The translations under genes and the position numbers were made by a program. From assembly GCA_037043235.1 (NCBI GenBank), contig JAWRVZ010000139.1, forward strand, positions 1,399,001 to 1,463,000: 64,000 nucleotides of DNA, given 5' to 3'. The notes beneath the pieces are model-generated. The model was not told the origin of the DNA. It saw only the letters and a program-made list of their open reading frames with translations, and did not search any database. This stretch comes from Rhodeus uyekii. Its lineage: Eukaryota > Chordata > Actinopteri > Cypriniformes > Acheilognathidae. Shown here piece by piece: positions 45,613-58,058 of the stretch; within the stretch, counting starts at the first letter, position 1; every line of letters starts with the position of its first letter.

Positions 45613-47575
45613 CTAAACACAAACACACACATATATGAGACACAATGTTGGACTCCCTATGTGCTGCAGTATAGCACTTGCATATTGCACTTAGCTAATT
45701 TTGTTAGCTACGTGTTTAGGTATTTATGCTAAAGTGACTGGTAATTCGAGTTGAATGTCGAAACAAAAAACAGTAGAACAATCTCTAAGAATTTAACAGA
45801 CATTAACACTAGCTGTTTCCATCTAAAGTGGAGTTCGGTTATGTCGCCTTGGGGGTTGCAAAAAAGCATATACACAGTACAGTGTATGTTTGCTAACAAA
45901 AAAAGGCATGTGGTTTTTTATGTAAAACCACCACAATAAAAACCACCTTCGACTCTTGATACAAACCTTTAATTATATTCTCCAACAATGCAAAAACGTG
46001 CGGGATGCTACACCGTGTTATCCCTCAGACGATCTCAACGACAGGGAGTGAACCGTGAGCGGACCGCGATCCACGTGCAAGGCAAACTCAGAGCATGTAC
46101 AGTGAACTAGGTATGCAAATTAGTCACGAAATAACCATGTGAAGTGGATGTGAATTTGTCGCTTTTTTGTGCTCGAGATAATAGATTTCGGCAACATAAC
46201 AGAATCAACATAAGCCACAAGAAAATAATAACAAAAATAGGGAGTTTGGCGGTTCCACTTCAAAAACGTCAACATAATAGTATTGGTGAGTTAACCGTGT
46301 CTCGAGATAAGTGAACTCCACTGAATTTTGGGTTATTGTATAAAACAAAATTTTTAAAATTTTAAACAAGAGGAGATGCGCATACCATACTAAGGAAAGA
46401 GATTTACAGATTAGATCCCTTGATGCGTTTTATGAATATGAGCTCTGCGCTCCCCTCTCTGACCACCGGAGGGAGCTCACACTTATACTGATACACATAC
46501 ACTACATTTCCCAGAAACCCACACATTGGACTGATTGCACACACCAGCTGTTAACCATCACCTGGACTATAAAAGACTCTCATGCATGCACACACATCGC
46601 GAAGTCTCGATTTACTACGCTGATCATTCTGAGCGTCTATATTCCTGTCTGTTTATCCTGTTACCTGTTTGCCTGTGTTTGATTCTGTTCTGCCTGCCCT
46701 GACCTGTGCCTGGATTAACGCTTGTGAATGTTATCTGCCCGTCTTGACTTCCCTGCCTGGATTAACGTACCTGATTCTGTCTGCCTGCCTTTCTGACTCT
46801 TGCCTGGATTATTGATCACGTATGCTCTTTGTTTGCCCTGACCTTCTGCCTGTACGACCATTCTTAATAAAGACAAGCATTTGGATACCTGCCTGTGAGT
46901 CACCTTTGTTACAATTCCAACAAAATCTCAGGGCACTTTATTACAAATATTTTGGGCCAATTTCCCAGGAAGAGACGATTTTGTACTCTTGAACACTTGG
47001 GATGGAAGTGGTGCTTCATTCTCAAATGTTTTATGCGATATTCAAATTCTTTGCAAAAGTTAAATTCACAACTTTGGATGGAAACATAGTGACACACAGA
47101 AGAACAGAGAACTGGATCTGTTTTTATAATAATTACCAGGCGCAGTACTGCTCGAACCCTTGGGTCCAACATCACCTTTCTCTCCCTTCTGACCTGTTTA
47201 AGACCATCATACATGTACATACAATCAATTCCCTCACAAAACAGGTTACTAATCAAATAGATGCGGTGCACTCACAGATATCGTGGACACGCTAAAAATA
47301 AGCCAAAACATACCTTGAATTCCCCTTGGCCCTAGGAGACAGAAAGAAAGGTAAGAAGAAAGAAAGCCAAGAAACAGACACAGATGGATGTTCTTGTCAT
47401 TTATAAACTTTTTAAGAAACTCACCTGAATCCCCTTTACTGCCCTTTTCTCCATTCACACCCGGAGGTCCTTGGAAACCTACATAAAACATCAAACTCAA
47501 ATGACAGCTGCATGATATTGTAGGGATGATTTGGAAATCCATTGCCGCTTGTATATATTGCATATATTTCTTATT

Positions 47576-47624
<49 letters not shown>

Positions 47625-48006
47625 TTTTTTTTCTTATTTGTACACTTCAGTCTATCACCTATGTAACCAATTATTTCTTAAAACTTTTCTTTACTTTTCT
47701 GTAGTTTTCCATAGAATGAGGATGAATATTGTCTGCACTTCTCAACAGATAGAACATGTTTTCAGAATGTTTTGAGAGTCTTTCTGTTGAGAGTTGGAGC
47801 CTGAGCCGAGTTCAGCCTTGGAGAAGCTGTGTATCTGTGTGTGTGTGTTAATATGGTCTGTATTGGTGAGGTGATTAACTGGCACCATAAGGAGACGGAA
47901 TGACTTGTTGTTCTTGACAAGCCACGTCACGAACCCGTCAACCATGTGATCAACGAAGATATGCTTCAGACTGTCTGCTCTTGTGTGGAAAATTACTAGT
48001 TTTGTT

Positions 48007-48084
<78 letters not shown>

Positions 48085-51000
48085 AGCCAATCAGAATCAT
48101 TTAACCGTCATCATTGACGTAGTTAGTAGCTTCTGTTAGAGTATAATTGCTGTAACCATGTTATTGTATGTGAGGTGGCCTACGAACTCCTTTTGAGACC
48201 TGAAGCTTCTGCTGATGAAACTGCAAACTAAACTTCACAAAAATTTATTTTATTGACTGCACTTCTGACTCCTGGTCTTCATTCAACATATCTGGCCCTC
48301 GGGTCTTAACTGTAATTCCCCTACAATATAAAACTTTTGTTCTTATTTACCTGGAATGCCTTGAATTCCCTTTTGCCCCTGCGGTCCTGGGATCCCTGAA
48401 AACAATTATTTGCCCCAAATTATTGACAACAGCATTTGTCACTTTTATGTGCATTTGTTCTTAGCCCTCCTACAATACCTGGAACACCAACTCCATTGTT
48501 TCCCTTTGGTCCAGGTGAGCCTTTTTCTCCAGGGGATCCTCGCAGGCCAGAAGGTCCCTGTGGACCAGGAGGCCCTGAAAGACCAACAAACCACAGGTTA
48601 AGGCACAAATGAATGAGGACTTATGAAATGTCATAAACAGTTACATATAAAGGGTACCAGGATGATACAATGAGGTTTAAACTTTATTTTAAGATGTCTT
48701 TGTCACACTGTAATTATACATTTATGTACTAAGTAATGATAAGTAACTGCATGTACTTAATATAGAATTAGGACTGGGGTTAGTTTTATGGTTAGTGTCA
48801 TGTAATTGTACATTATTTATAGTTGTTACTCTAGTATCTGCATGTTACATATGTAACAATGACACTGTAAAATAAAGTGTCCCCGTTGGTGTTATCAAAT
48901 CTCTAAACTATTTACAGAGTTTTGAGACAGGGAAATAGATACTGTCAGTCTAGTTATATATAGTTTTTGGAAAAACTCTTTATCTTTGAAAGCATACACA
49001 TGTACATTCTCCTGATTCCATTTGTTTTTCCTGTATAATGGAATCTGAATCTGAATCTGAAACTGTTGTGCACTGAGCTTTATTCAGTATTGAGGCATCA
49101 GCTATTTCAGATAAACTAATGTACACAAAATGTTATGCCAATTATCATAAATTTCTTACCTTGTATACCTGAAGAGCCTCGCTCTCCTCGCTCACCCCGT
49201 GGACCTGGGTCTCCTTTAGGCCCTGAGGAAGAAGAGTTAAGTGCAAGGTGTCAAACAATGTCAAAAGTAGACCAGTCAAGAGATTTTATTTTAGTGGCAT
49301 TTCATAAAGCAAGCATCACTATCACTTCTGTTCAAACTAAACAGGTTAAAGTGGTTTTGTGGTTTGCACTGCAGTGTAAAAAAATAGCTTTGTATTGTTT
49401 CATTTTTCTTGTTATTTTTACTAGCAGTAATTAGCAGTTCTAGCGATCAAATAATTCAGTTCAGATCTATCTTCAAGAAATACCTGGAGTTCCACGGGCC
49501 CCTGGGATTCCTGGCAAACCTGTCTTTCCATTTGCACCTGGACGACCATCATTCCCAGGTAAACCTTGTGTGCGCACATCAGTAGTCATTAGAGCAGTAG
49601 TAAAACTCTTACAGCATTGAAAAATGTGTAAGCCATTTCTAAAACACATATTTTCTGCTTTATTACGGTATGAATTATTAAAGTGGCCTTTGATCATAAT
49701 AATAAGGCACCTTGTATTCCTTTTTGTCCTGGATCCCCCTTTAGTCCCGAAACACCTGGAGACACATAAATAAAGTCAGAGAGAGTTATGGATCTGCTTA
49801 TATACTTTTCCAGATGGAATGAGAGATGTGTGAAAGTGGAAAAGCGATTACCAGGTGGACCCGGAACGCCAGCCGGCCCCATTTGCCCTGCGACACCTGA
49901 GTCTCCTTTCTGTCCTTTTTCAGCAGGAGCTCCAGGCTCACCTACTTTACCTGAAAGAGAAGAAAAAAAATTCAAATAGACTTCAATACTCACATGTCCT
50001 TTTCAAAAACACACACACTGTACAGGTAATATGCATACTAATTCATACAGATAAACACAGATATACACTAACCTGGTGAGCCAAGGTCTCCTTTCTGTCC
50101 TGGGATCCCTGGTATTCCAGGAGTACCTGATACAGATCAAAGCTGGGTTATACATACTGACAGCACAAAGCTGTGACACAATAAAACGACAAAAATACTA
50201 TTCACACATATCTCTTGAAATATGGTATCAAAGCCATTGAAGGTCAAAACACAGGAAGCAAGGATCGAATGTCAAATCACTGCTTTAGTTCAGTTCAGTG
50301 TTAAAGCCGGCTGTGACCAGCAGGGAGAGCTAAAAACATATAGATTGTGAAGGAACATGTGGAAAGTGATTGACTCTGTTCTGGTCACTGAGCTCGGCTT
50401 CTGAATTCCTGGGATGATATTAATCATAATTAACCCCTTTTCACCCGTTTGAAGAGGGAACAGGATTTGAGATTTCTCGCAGATGTTGGGTATCCCTATA
50501 GATTCCAGCTAGTAAGAGCTGTACAGTTAAAACCTCACTCCTCTGCTCTCCCATGCTGGATGACACAGAATTGAATCCTGTTCGAAACTGTATGAGTAGG
50601 ATCAGTTAAAGTGGTGCCATGACCCAGAGCGGAGTGAAGATTAGGGGGCTGAGGGTAGCAGAGGCCAGCTCATAAGAGCTGTGCAGGTAAAACCTCTAGA
50701 GAAAGCACAAGAGGCAGTTTTACAAGTCCTAGTTGATGCTGGATCTGATGCTGGATGTTGGTCCGAATCCCATTCCAAAAGGTGGAAGTAGGATCTGTTA
50801 CATTGGTGCAGTGACCCGGAGTGGCGTGAAGTTTAGAGAAGTCTAACAGATGCAAGTGGTTTTACATGTCCTAGTTGATGGAGAGGTTTGAGTAGGGCCA
50901 GTAAGATTAGTAGTCTGTTCAATTATCTCAGAAATTATATATTAAACAGCTAGATTTCAAATAACTTTTAATAAATTAATTTTTGTAAATTGTAAACTTT

Positions 51001-54000
51001 TTTTGAAGTGTACAATTTGATTCCTCATGCTGAGAAGCATAGTCAAGCTTTGAAAAAGTAAATCATATTATTTTTTTCAAAGCCCAAATAGTAAATTCTT
51101 CTGTTGTTACTATTGTTAGAGTAAGATGGTGACTGAGTGGAAATATTTTCAAGGCATGGATCCTCATGCAGAGCCGAAGTGAAAGTACACAGTTACCTTG
51201 TAATCCAGGTGATCCAGGTCTTCCAGGCGGACCAGATGGACCCGGTGGACAAACCATGGCTATAAAACATGAAGAAACATAGTGACCTCAATTCTGTGGG
51301 AGAAAATGCTTTAAAATGATCATGAAAATCCAAAAGTTATTGATAATTTGACATATAAGTTTACTCTCCAATAAAATCATACTACAACTTTCACAACTTA
51401 AAGATAACTCCCTAGTTTAGTGTCTTAATGTACTTACATACATTTTTTTTTTTAAGTTTTAAAAAGTGCGTTATTGTGGTCAAGATGGGTACGTTTAGGA
51501 ACAGGTTTGGTGATATGGATAACTTTAACGGTGTTTTAAAGGATAAAGCATGGTCAACAGTGTAATTACAGATGTAAATACAGAAATGAATTGTAGGTGT
51601 AATTACATACAGGTATGTTTTAAGTTATTGTAACGCCATGCCTCGCCACACCACCAGGGGGAGGCCAAGGATCACTCATGGACTTTGCGACGTATTGCTT
51701 GGGCTGCCCACCACTCTATGGGCAGTACCGCTTTACTAGCCATGTTGTCTTGTCGTCATGCTAATGCTATGCCTGGTTTCTTGCTTTGTCATGTTGCTGT
51801 GCTTAGTTCCGTGTCATGTCATGTTGATCAGTACTGTCTGTGGTATTACCGTAACCTTGCTGGTAGCACAGCCCTACTATGCCTTAGCTAGTACCGCTAG
51901 TTGTATTGCCAGCAACCTTATTGGTAGCATAGCTTTCTGGACCATGTTCTATGAGCTGATGCCATATTTAGCCTTTGCCATGTCTCATAGTTGTCTAGTC
52001 TAGTCCATGCCATGTCCTATTACCTTGTCCATGCCATGCCCTGTTTTATGTACTGTTTCATGTTTTGCTGACCTCACGCCTGGAATATCGTTTCTGATCT
52101 GGATTGTCCTAAAATAAATCTGCACTTTGATTCTATTCGCCTTAACGCCTCCCATTCATTACAGTTATGAAGTACAACTTTATTTAGAGTATTTTCCCGA
52201 ATATAACCTGCAGATGCAGATAATCCGCACCCTCATATATCCCGTGGGTTTTGGGGTTTTGTGTAAAAATGTTGTTGGTATAACCTGCAGCTTTATATAA
52301 CCCATAGATTGATGAACTTTTTTGTGTAAGTTAACAGTTCGAATGTTGCTCGCATGACGTCAATTATCATAACTGTTCAGGCTTGTTACACAGTGCTTGT
52401 GCGCGAAATTCACACAATAAGAAAACAAGCTCAAGTCAGAATCAGAAGAAAAAGAGAGAGCAGTGTCTCCTGCTGTGCAGCAGCTCGTCCCTTAAGAAGC
52501 GATTCTACAGGTGTTGATCATCGGATGAGATGAGAAGAGCCCGCCCTCATGCAGCACAGCCAATCACGTCTTCTTGCATGATTGACAGGTCAGACAGCCT
52601 ATCAGCGGCAGCAGTCAGAATGACAGTACAAGCGCCAGAGACAACAATCCTCGCAAGAAAGAAAAACAAAGAAAATACAGCAAAAAAAACGTACGTCCGT
52701 AGGGACGTAACAAATGTATTTAAATATCATATGTAAAAAATGTGTATGCAACCCCCCCCCCCCCCCCCCACGGGTTTGTAACATCTATTGATGACAAAAG
52801 AGAACACATGGGGAACAAACAATGAGAGGACAGATCCATAACAATATAACGCTTGACATTAAATGTAAAGATCTACATTTCATGACCCCTTTAAAAATCA
52901 CGGCGTATTCTCCAAATAGTACATGGTAAACCAACAGGATTTCTCTTGTGTGTATATGTGTACCTCTTTGTGCACTAATGTTGAGCTGGTTTAGTTGAGT
53001 CCTCAGTTTTTTCAGAGTCCCATCATTCCCACACAGATCGGACAGACAATCCTGTTTAACACACACACATGCTCACACAGGCACGCACACTTAAAACAGG
53101 GCTTTGTATACGCGAGTATGTGTTTTGTGAATGATGTTATGTGTGTGTACCTCATCTGAGCTGGTGCTACCCAACTTGAATCCTTCAGCAGACGTGAGTT
53201 CATCTGTTCTGGCATCATTTGAAGTACAGTGAGTGTGAACCCAAGCCTCCAGAGTGAAGACTGCATACAATCACACATCATCCAAAGCAGATTCAGTCAC
53301 GGAAAACCAGAAACAAGCTGACAGCTTATATGATGCTGTGAAATACTCATGTACAGTAGTCACAAAAAGTGATCAACTTACTGTAAAGTGCAGTCACATC
53401 AGCAATATTTCACATCTATTATCTATTGTTAATAGAGGTGTGATGAATAAAGCACTGTGCGCACAGAACTCACTTTAAATCCAAGCAGCTTTCTATTGGT
53501 CAGTGTGTTGTACTGCATTCAATGAAAATAAGTCAGATCTGCATGGGGAGAATTTTTGCACCTGATCGTTTGGATTCCTATTGAATGATTTTATGAAATT
53601 TTACCAAGCAACTGAAATACCTTAAGGCTGCAATCATTTTACAACCAAAAATTTTGTGACATCTGTATAGGAATACAACTTTTCTCTTTGCTACATTTCC
53701 TTTTGTTCATAATTTTTGGCCTATCCGTTTTAATATGGTGTGATTGTTAGTCAGTTCTGCTCAAGTTCACACAGGAGTCGTATCAGAGAAACCACATGTG
53801 TAGAAAATCCCTTCATCAACGTTGTCTGACAACCACAAACGGTCACAACGCTTCATCAGTTTGCTCAGTTTATTCATAATTTCAAATTTCATACTTTTTA
53901 ATTTCTTTCATCTCACCTTTATAGGCCAGCACAGAATTCAGTGCAATCAGCAGCAGGAGAAACACTATGAGAACAGGAATACAGTGACGTGTCTTCGCTG

Positions 54001-54330
54001 GTTTCTTCGTTGTTAGCTCTGTAACAAACAATGCAGAATCTGGATTAAAAGAAAAAAAGAGAAAAGAACAAAACATACAAAGTTGCACCATTTTAAGAAT
54101 TTCCATAGACAACAACAGTCAATGTTAAGAATCAGACCGCTGAATGTCACATTTGACCAGAATGAAAAACAACATTTTTGAAGCATGTTTGAATGTGAAC
54201 CGTGTCCCTCACCACTGTGCTGGAAGTCGTAGCGCTCGGCCTCGTAGAGCTTCATGTTGTTGTCATAAAGAGAGTTTGCCTCGCTGAATACAGAGGCCTT
54301 GCCGTCAATCCTGTCCACTTCTGTCTCCAT
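45228..54330 (-). CDS. marco: Macrophage receptor with collagenous structure (MARCO), 17 coding exons
   Basis: MARCO is a class A scavenger receptor: a type II trimeric membrane protein of macrophages that binds bacteria, lipids and particles. I place the coding exons at 54213-54330, 53917-54018, 53151-53260, 52964-53051, 51197-51259, 50073-50126, 49852-49950, 49711-49755, 49484-49564, 49160-49222, 48479-48574, 48351-48395, 47425-47478, 47314-47331, 47137-47193, 45448-45612 and 45228-45358. All junctions are GT-AG, and the phases join into 462 codons plus stop, somewhat shorter than mammalian MARCO (about 520). Order: cytoplasmic tail 1-50, membrane span about 52-72, stalk 74-139, collagen-like repeats 140-364, one SRCR domain 365-462. 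All junctions from exon 4 on are phase 1. The combination of collagen plus a single C-terminal SRCR and no alpha-helical coiled coil favours MARCO over SCARA5 or MSR1, as does linkage to eng1. Confidence 0.9.
45829..46317. repeat. Possible MITE in marco intron 15
   Basis: agtggagttcggttatgtcg at 45829 is matched by an imperfect inverted copy ending near 46317 (gataagtgaactccact). No target duplication was recognised, so the superfamily and exact limits are open. Confidence 0.3.
46425..46913 (+). mobile_element. Solo LTR (family A) in marco intron 15
   Basis: Matches the LTR at 417-1818 without its hAT: ttatgaatatgagctctg at the start, gcctgtacgaccattcttaa and AATAAAG near the end, finishing TTTGTTACA. 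It has a TATA-like ctataaaag near 46567. The left boundary is eroded and the target duplication is unclear. Confidence 0.65.
47137..51259 (-). CDS. marco: marco exons 5-15: collagen-like region
   Basis: Eleven small exons, each a multiple of 9 or 3 nt and flanked by phase-1 introns, encode about 225 residues of Gly-X-Y. The region opens with CPPGPSGPPGRPGSPG and closes with GPKGSSSTAPG. Exon 14 is only 18 nt (GPRGIQ). Two breaks in the repeat are visible: Ala in place of Gly in GAPAEKGQ (exon 7) and a one-residue slip in GNNGVGVPG (exon 11). This region trimerises and contributes to ligand binding. Confidence 0.88.
47577..47625. repeat. (TA)n microsatellite in marco intron
   Basis: About 20 TA units followed by a T tract. 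Confidence 0.95.
48007..48084. repeat. (CTTT)n microsatellite in marco intron
   Basis: About 19 tetranucleotide units. Confidence 0.97.
50513..50834. repeat. Tandem pair of retroelement-leader-like segments in marco intron 5
   Basis: Two related units (about 50513-50635 and 50673-50834) share taagagctgtacag-type starts, a ggatctgttacattggtgca-type middle and a gtgacccggagtggcgtgaa-type end. The middle resembles an LTR end followed by a TGGTGCC primer-binding site. Likely leftovers of a retroelement leader. Confidence 0.4.
51629..52163 (+). mobile_element. Solo LTR in marco intron 4
   Basis: 535 bp, TGTAACGCCATGCC to CCATTCATTACA, with a perfect 5-bp duplication gttat (51624-51628 and 52164-52168). 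AATAAAT lies near 52112. Different family from the other LTRs here. Confidence 0.85.
52752..52769. repeat. Poly-C tract
   Basis: About 18 consecutive C in marco intron 4; prone to slippage and sequencing error. Confidence 0.9.
52964..53260 (-). CDS. marco: marco exons 3 and 4: extracellular stalk
   Basis: Exon 3 is 53151-53260 and exon 4 is 52964-53051, joined in phase 0 (SSDE then DCLSDLCGNDG). The stalk holds three Cys that could link trimers, an amphipathic LKKLRTQLNQL helix and a possible N-glycosylation site (NIS). Confidence 0.75.
53917..54018 (-). CDS. marco: marco exon 2: membrane anchor
   Basis: Acceptor CAG at 54019-54021 and donor GTGAGA. A basic stretch (TTKKPAKTRH) precedes a hydrophobic span (IPVLIVFLLLLIALNSVLA), giving cytoplasmic N terminus orientation. 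Confidence 0.85.
54213..54330 (-). CDS. marco: marco exon 1: start and cytoplasmic tail
   Basis: ATG at 54328-54330. 39 codons plus one base, acidic, with several Tyr (LYDNNMKLYEAERYDF), followed by GTGAGG as donor. No signal peptide, as expected for a type II protein. Confidence 0.82.
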
Positions 54331-56112
54331 CAGTCACTCCACACACACTGACCTGTACACAGCCTGAGTGACACTTTAAAATACAAGACCAATGAACGCA
54401 CCCCCCAAAAACTTCTGCTGGCTCATCAGTCATCTGACAACAGAGATGCAGCGGAAATGGTTCCAATGAGTTTTCCAAAGAAAAAGGAAGTTGTATTTTG
54501 TTGACTACAGTAACATAAACTGCTTTTCATGATCATTTTCCTTTCTAATAATAACTAAACAGAAGAGTTCTCAGCGTACGCTTCACCAAAACTACACCAT
54601 AGTCACATTTATAGTGTGATATGCTGATCTGGCGATCAGTTATTGTCAATGATGGTGCTCAATTATGAATAACAGTTCTTACTATTATCAATGTTGAAAA
54701 ATAACACAATTTACTTAAAAATAGAAATCTTTTGTAACATTATAAATGTCTTTAATGTTTTGATCAGTTTAATGCATCCTTTCTGAATAAAAGTATTAAT
54801 TTATAATAATTACTTTTCTTTTCTTTTTGAATGGTAGTGTATAACGTTTTCAACACTGATAATACTGATTGATACAATACAATAGATCACTTTCTCTCTC
54901 TCTCTTTCTCTCTCTCTCTCTTTCTGTGTGTGTGTGTGCATGCAAATAGTTGTGCATTCAAAGTTTGAGTGTGTGCGTTGGCCTTTGTCCTTCCATTAAG
55001 AACGACAAAAAGTCACTTTGTGTGAGTGTGTGTTCTTGTCGGTGGGTAAACTGGTTGGTGATCAGGCCATCTGTTTAGACTGAAAGCTATGAACAGAACC
55101 GCAGTGCTGCCCCTGACCTCAGATCAGCTCTAAACAGCCCTCTCTGCTCACACTTAACCTGCGCTGACAGAATGACCTTGTTTACTGTACTCCGTGTTTT
55201 GTTTATTTGTTTGTTTGATGACCACACCACTCAACTGCTGATGTATGTGTTTTAGGGTGATTGATGACCTTGTGTGACCCTGTCAGTGTGTATCAGACAC
55301 TCTCTCTGTCTCTTACCCACTGTGGCTGTATGTGTCCTCTCTACATAGAGGCGCTTAAATTCGTCACTGTAAAATACAGTCGACATGTTTAGATTGTTTT
55401 TGCACGTAGTGTCTGTGTATTTGAGTTTTTAAAGGAGCATCATGTCCATTTAATCTCATTCTGTTTCAGTAAATCCACCAAAACACCTTCATTGATATGT
55501 TCAGGAAATTTGTGCAATTGATTCCCTCCATTATAATACTATATTCCATCCATTATAAATAGCAAGGATACGTAGGAATGTTCTTTTTAATGTATTAATA
55601 TATTATAAATATACATATTATACACTTGTATTATTCATGCAAAACATGACGTGTACAATAAAAAAAACAATAAAAATAAAGGTTGTAAAATAGGGTTTTC
55701 ACAGCAATGCCATAGATTCCTTTCAGTTCTTAAAAGAACATTTAAAAAATCAAAAGCTCCTTTTTGGAATAAAAAGGCTCCATTGACGTTAAAAGGTTCT
55801 TCATGGGATGTTCGAAGGCAATTGAGAAGCTTTACTTTTGTGCTGTCTGATGTTGACTTGATGTTGATTCAAGAATGATACATTATACACAATAAAATGA
55901 TTATATACATTATCCAATTGCATGTTATTAGAAAGTCACAAACCTACCTGTTTACAAGCTGTTTCAGAAATTCCACAAGCAACTGTACAAAATGCACATA
56001 ATGTACTAAATCCTGTAATTTTAGTGACTCAACATAGAATATTTGGTTTGTAGATACTTAAATTACACAATTATGAGGCCTGTGTGTTATTGTTATGCTA
56101 TGTAATGTCTAA
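54331..56112. other. Upstream flank of marco, no gene recognised
   Basis: Contains the presumed marco promoter and 5' UTR just above 54330, a TC/TTTC microsatellite at about 54893-54928 running into TG repeats, and AT-rich DNA. I could not identify a core promoter. Confidence 0.4.
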
Positions 56113-56636
56113 TTCTGTTTATTCCGAGGTTACCGTGGTCAGCCGGATCCGGGCCGTATCCAGATCAGATGAAGGACCTGGACACGAGCACAGCACTGCC
56201 CTGGGGTGTCTGCGGAGACCGTGACTCTACTGGACCCTCCCCTGTGACGATCATGAACCCATCTCTAACCGGACCAAATTGGACTTCATATTGGACTTGA
56301 ATTGTTGTATAATAATCATGCACGGTTTGGCTGTTGGCCAGAGGAGAACTGGTCCCCCGACTGAGCCTGGTTTCTCCCAAGGTTTTTTCTCCATTCTATT
56401 CTTCATTCGTTACGTCACCTGCCGGAGTTTTGGGTTCCTTGCCGCTGTCGCCTATGGCTTGCTCAGTTGGGGAAACTTAACACTTAAAATCAATTGTATT
56501 GATTCGCCTGCTCTTTTGGGGCTTCTGTTCAGCCAAACAAACTTTGTTTATATTGTTTTTCCTGTAAAGCTGCTTTGAAACAATCTACATTGTAAAAAGC
56601 GCTATATAAATAAAGGTGACTTGACTTGACTTGACT
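56113..56636 (+). mobile_element. CR1/L2-group LINE, 3' UTR fragment
   Basis: 5'-truncated copy on the plus strand. From ctgtttattccgaggttacc to the (GACTT)n tail it matches, inverted, the 3' UTR at 61264-61780 and more distantly 35807-36240. No ORF. Confidence 0.85.
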
Positions 56637-56968
56637 AATTTTAGACATGCATTTGTAATTTACTTTTATGAAGAAGTAGTATATTCAGTAACAGAAAATT
56701 TAAGCATCCTGCAATGACTAACAGAAGCTATGCAGGTGCTATTTCAACGTGTAATGCGTATTATTTGTTATTTGCTCAGGATTTGTCTGCATTTATTGGG
56801 TAAATAATCATCACACACCTGGAGAAATACTAATTGCCTAGAAGATTAAAAGCTCAGTCATGTCGAGGTACACATGGTGATCTTCACACCAGAGCCCTTC
56901 ATCAGTGCCCTTCACATCAGAAGAAAATAAAACCATTTACTTGTCACATTGATTAAAGAAGGAACGAC

Positions 56969-57142
56969 TTCACATGCAACGACAAACACCAACAAACATG
57001 CTTTTTGGGTTTTGTTGGATCACTGTGTTACTCAACAGGTTCAATCAGCGTTTGTCGTGTCTTTTGGAGCAGTGTGAACATGACCGTTATTTTTCAGAAC
57101 TTGATTGTTGGTGTTTGTTGCTGTTTTTCTGTGCAGTGTGAA
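56969..57142. repeat. Probable MITE with long inverted ends
   Basis: ttcacatgcaacgacaaaca at the left is mirrored by ttgttggtgtttgttgctg and agtgtgaa at the right, giving an imperfect hairpin of about 170 bp. Superfamily not assigned. Confidence 0.4.
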
Positions 57143-57694
57143 TTGGCCTTAATAAGCACAAGTAAACATATTGCTGATATAACAAAATCATACAGGAAGT
57201 TCAACTTGATGCGTAACTTGTTCGTCTTAGATGGTGAAACCGTGGAATTTCTCTTCCTCATTGAGGATAGAAAATAAAATGTAACTTGAGGATGAGAGGT
57301 GATTTTCAGTGATGACCCTCTATAGAACCATCTGTCCATATTCCTGCTTTCTCAGGAGGAACACACAGAAAAGTGTGGCGAAACATTTCTGCAGTATCTG
57401 GTATATTTAGGGGTTACTGTAAGTCTCATGTAAGGTTTCACTTTCAAATGGAAAAACCTTGAATTCTCCTTCCTCCTAAAACAACAAAACTAAGATTCTG
57501 TGGTGAATAGTGAATAGTTAATACTACATTAAAAAAAAACTGTAATTCACCTAAATTTACCTAAATAATTACCTAAGTAACTTACCTAAATAAGTTAGTT
57601 CAGGCATGAACTTAAATTCAATATACTCAATTTGAAAGTGTAGAAATTAAAGAGTAAATATCAATGTTGTAAAACCTACTCAACTCATGCATTG

Positions 57695-58053
57695 TGTCAC
57701 GTCTCCCACATTCCGCATCCTTCTGTGTCTTCTAGACTGTTCCACACCTGTCTCGTTAATCACTGCCCAAGTCCCGTCAGCTGTGTGTAGTTTCCTTGTC
57801 TGTATAAATACCCTCCTGTGTCCCTTTGTGTTTGTCGGTATTCGTCAAAGTTCCTCGGTTGTCATGGCGTGTGTGGATGTTTCCTGTGTTCCCCAGTTTA
57901 CTCCATGAGGTTTGCGTTTGCACCCTCGAGTGCGTTTATGCCTCTATTTAAAGTGTTCTCAGTTTCTCAGTTTATTAATAAACCTGAGTTTTGTTTGCAT
58001 CCGAGTTTCCTCGTTCCTCTGCATCACACGCCAGCACCCGCCGTTGTATGACA
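57695..58053 (+). mobile_element. Solo LTR (family B)
   Basis: 359 bp, TGTCACGTCTCCC to GTTGTATGACA, with a perfect 5-bp duplication cattg (57690-57694 and 58054-58058). Contains gtataaataccc (TATA) and AATAAAC. Same family as 20709-21063, in opposite orientation. Confidence 0.9.
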
Positions 58054-58058
58054 CATTG

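Noticed and set aside
45304..45732. 142-residue plus-strand frame over marco exons 16-17
   Set aside because: Opposite strand of the SRCR exons, whose cysteine pattern and splice sites are clear.
47577..48084. Regular repeats in marco introns as a CRISPR-like array
   Set aside because: They are simple dinucleotide and tetranucleotide microsatellites without spacers, in vertebrate DNA.
57005..57339. Frames of 80-90 residues on both strands
   Set aside because: They overlap an inverted-repeat MITE and have no recognisable protein features.
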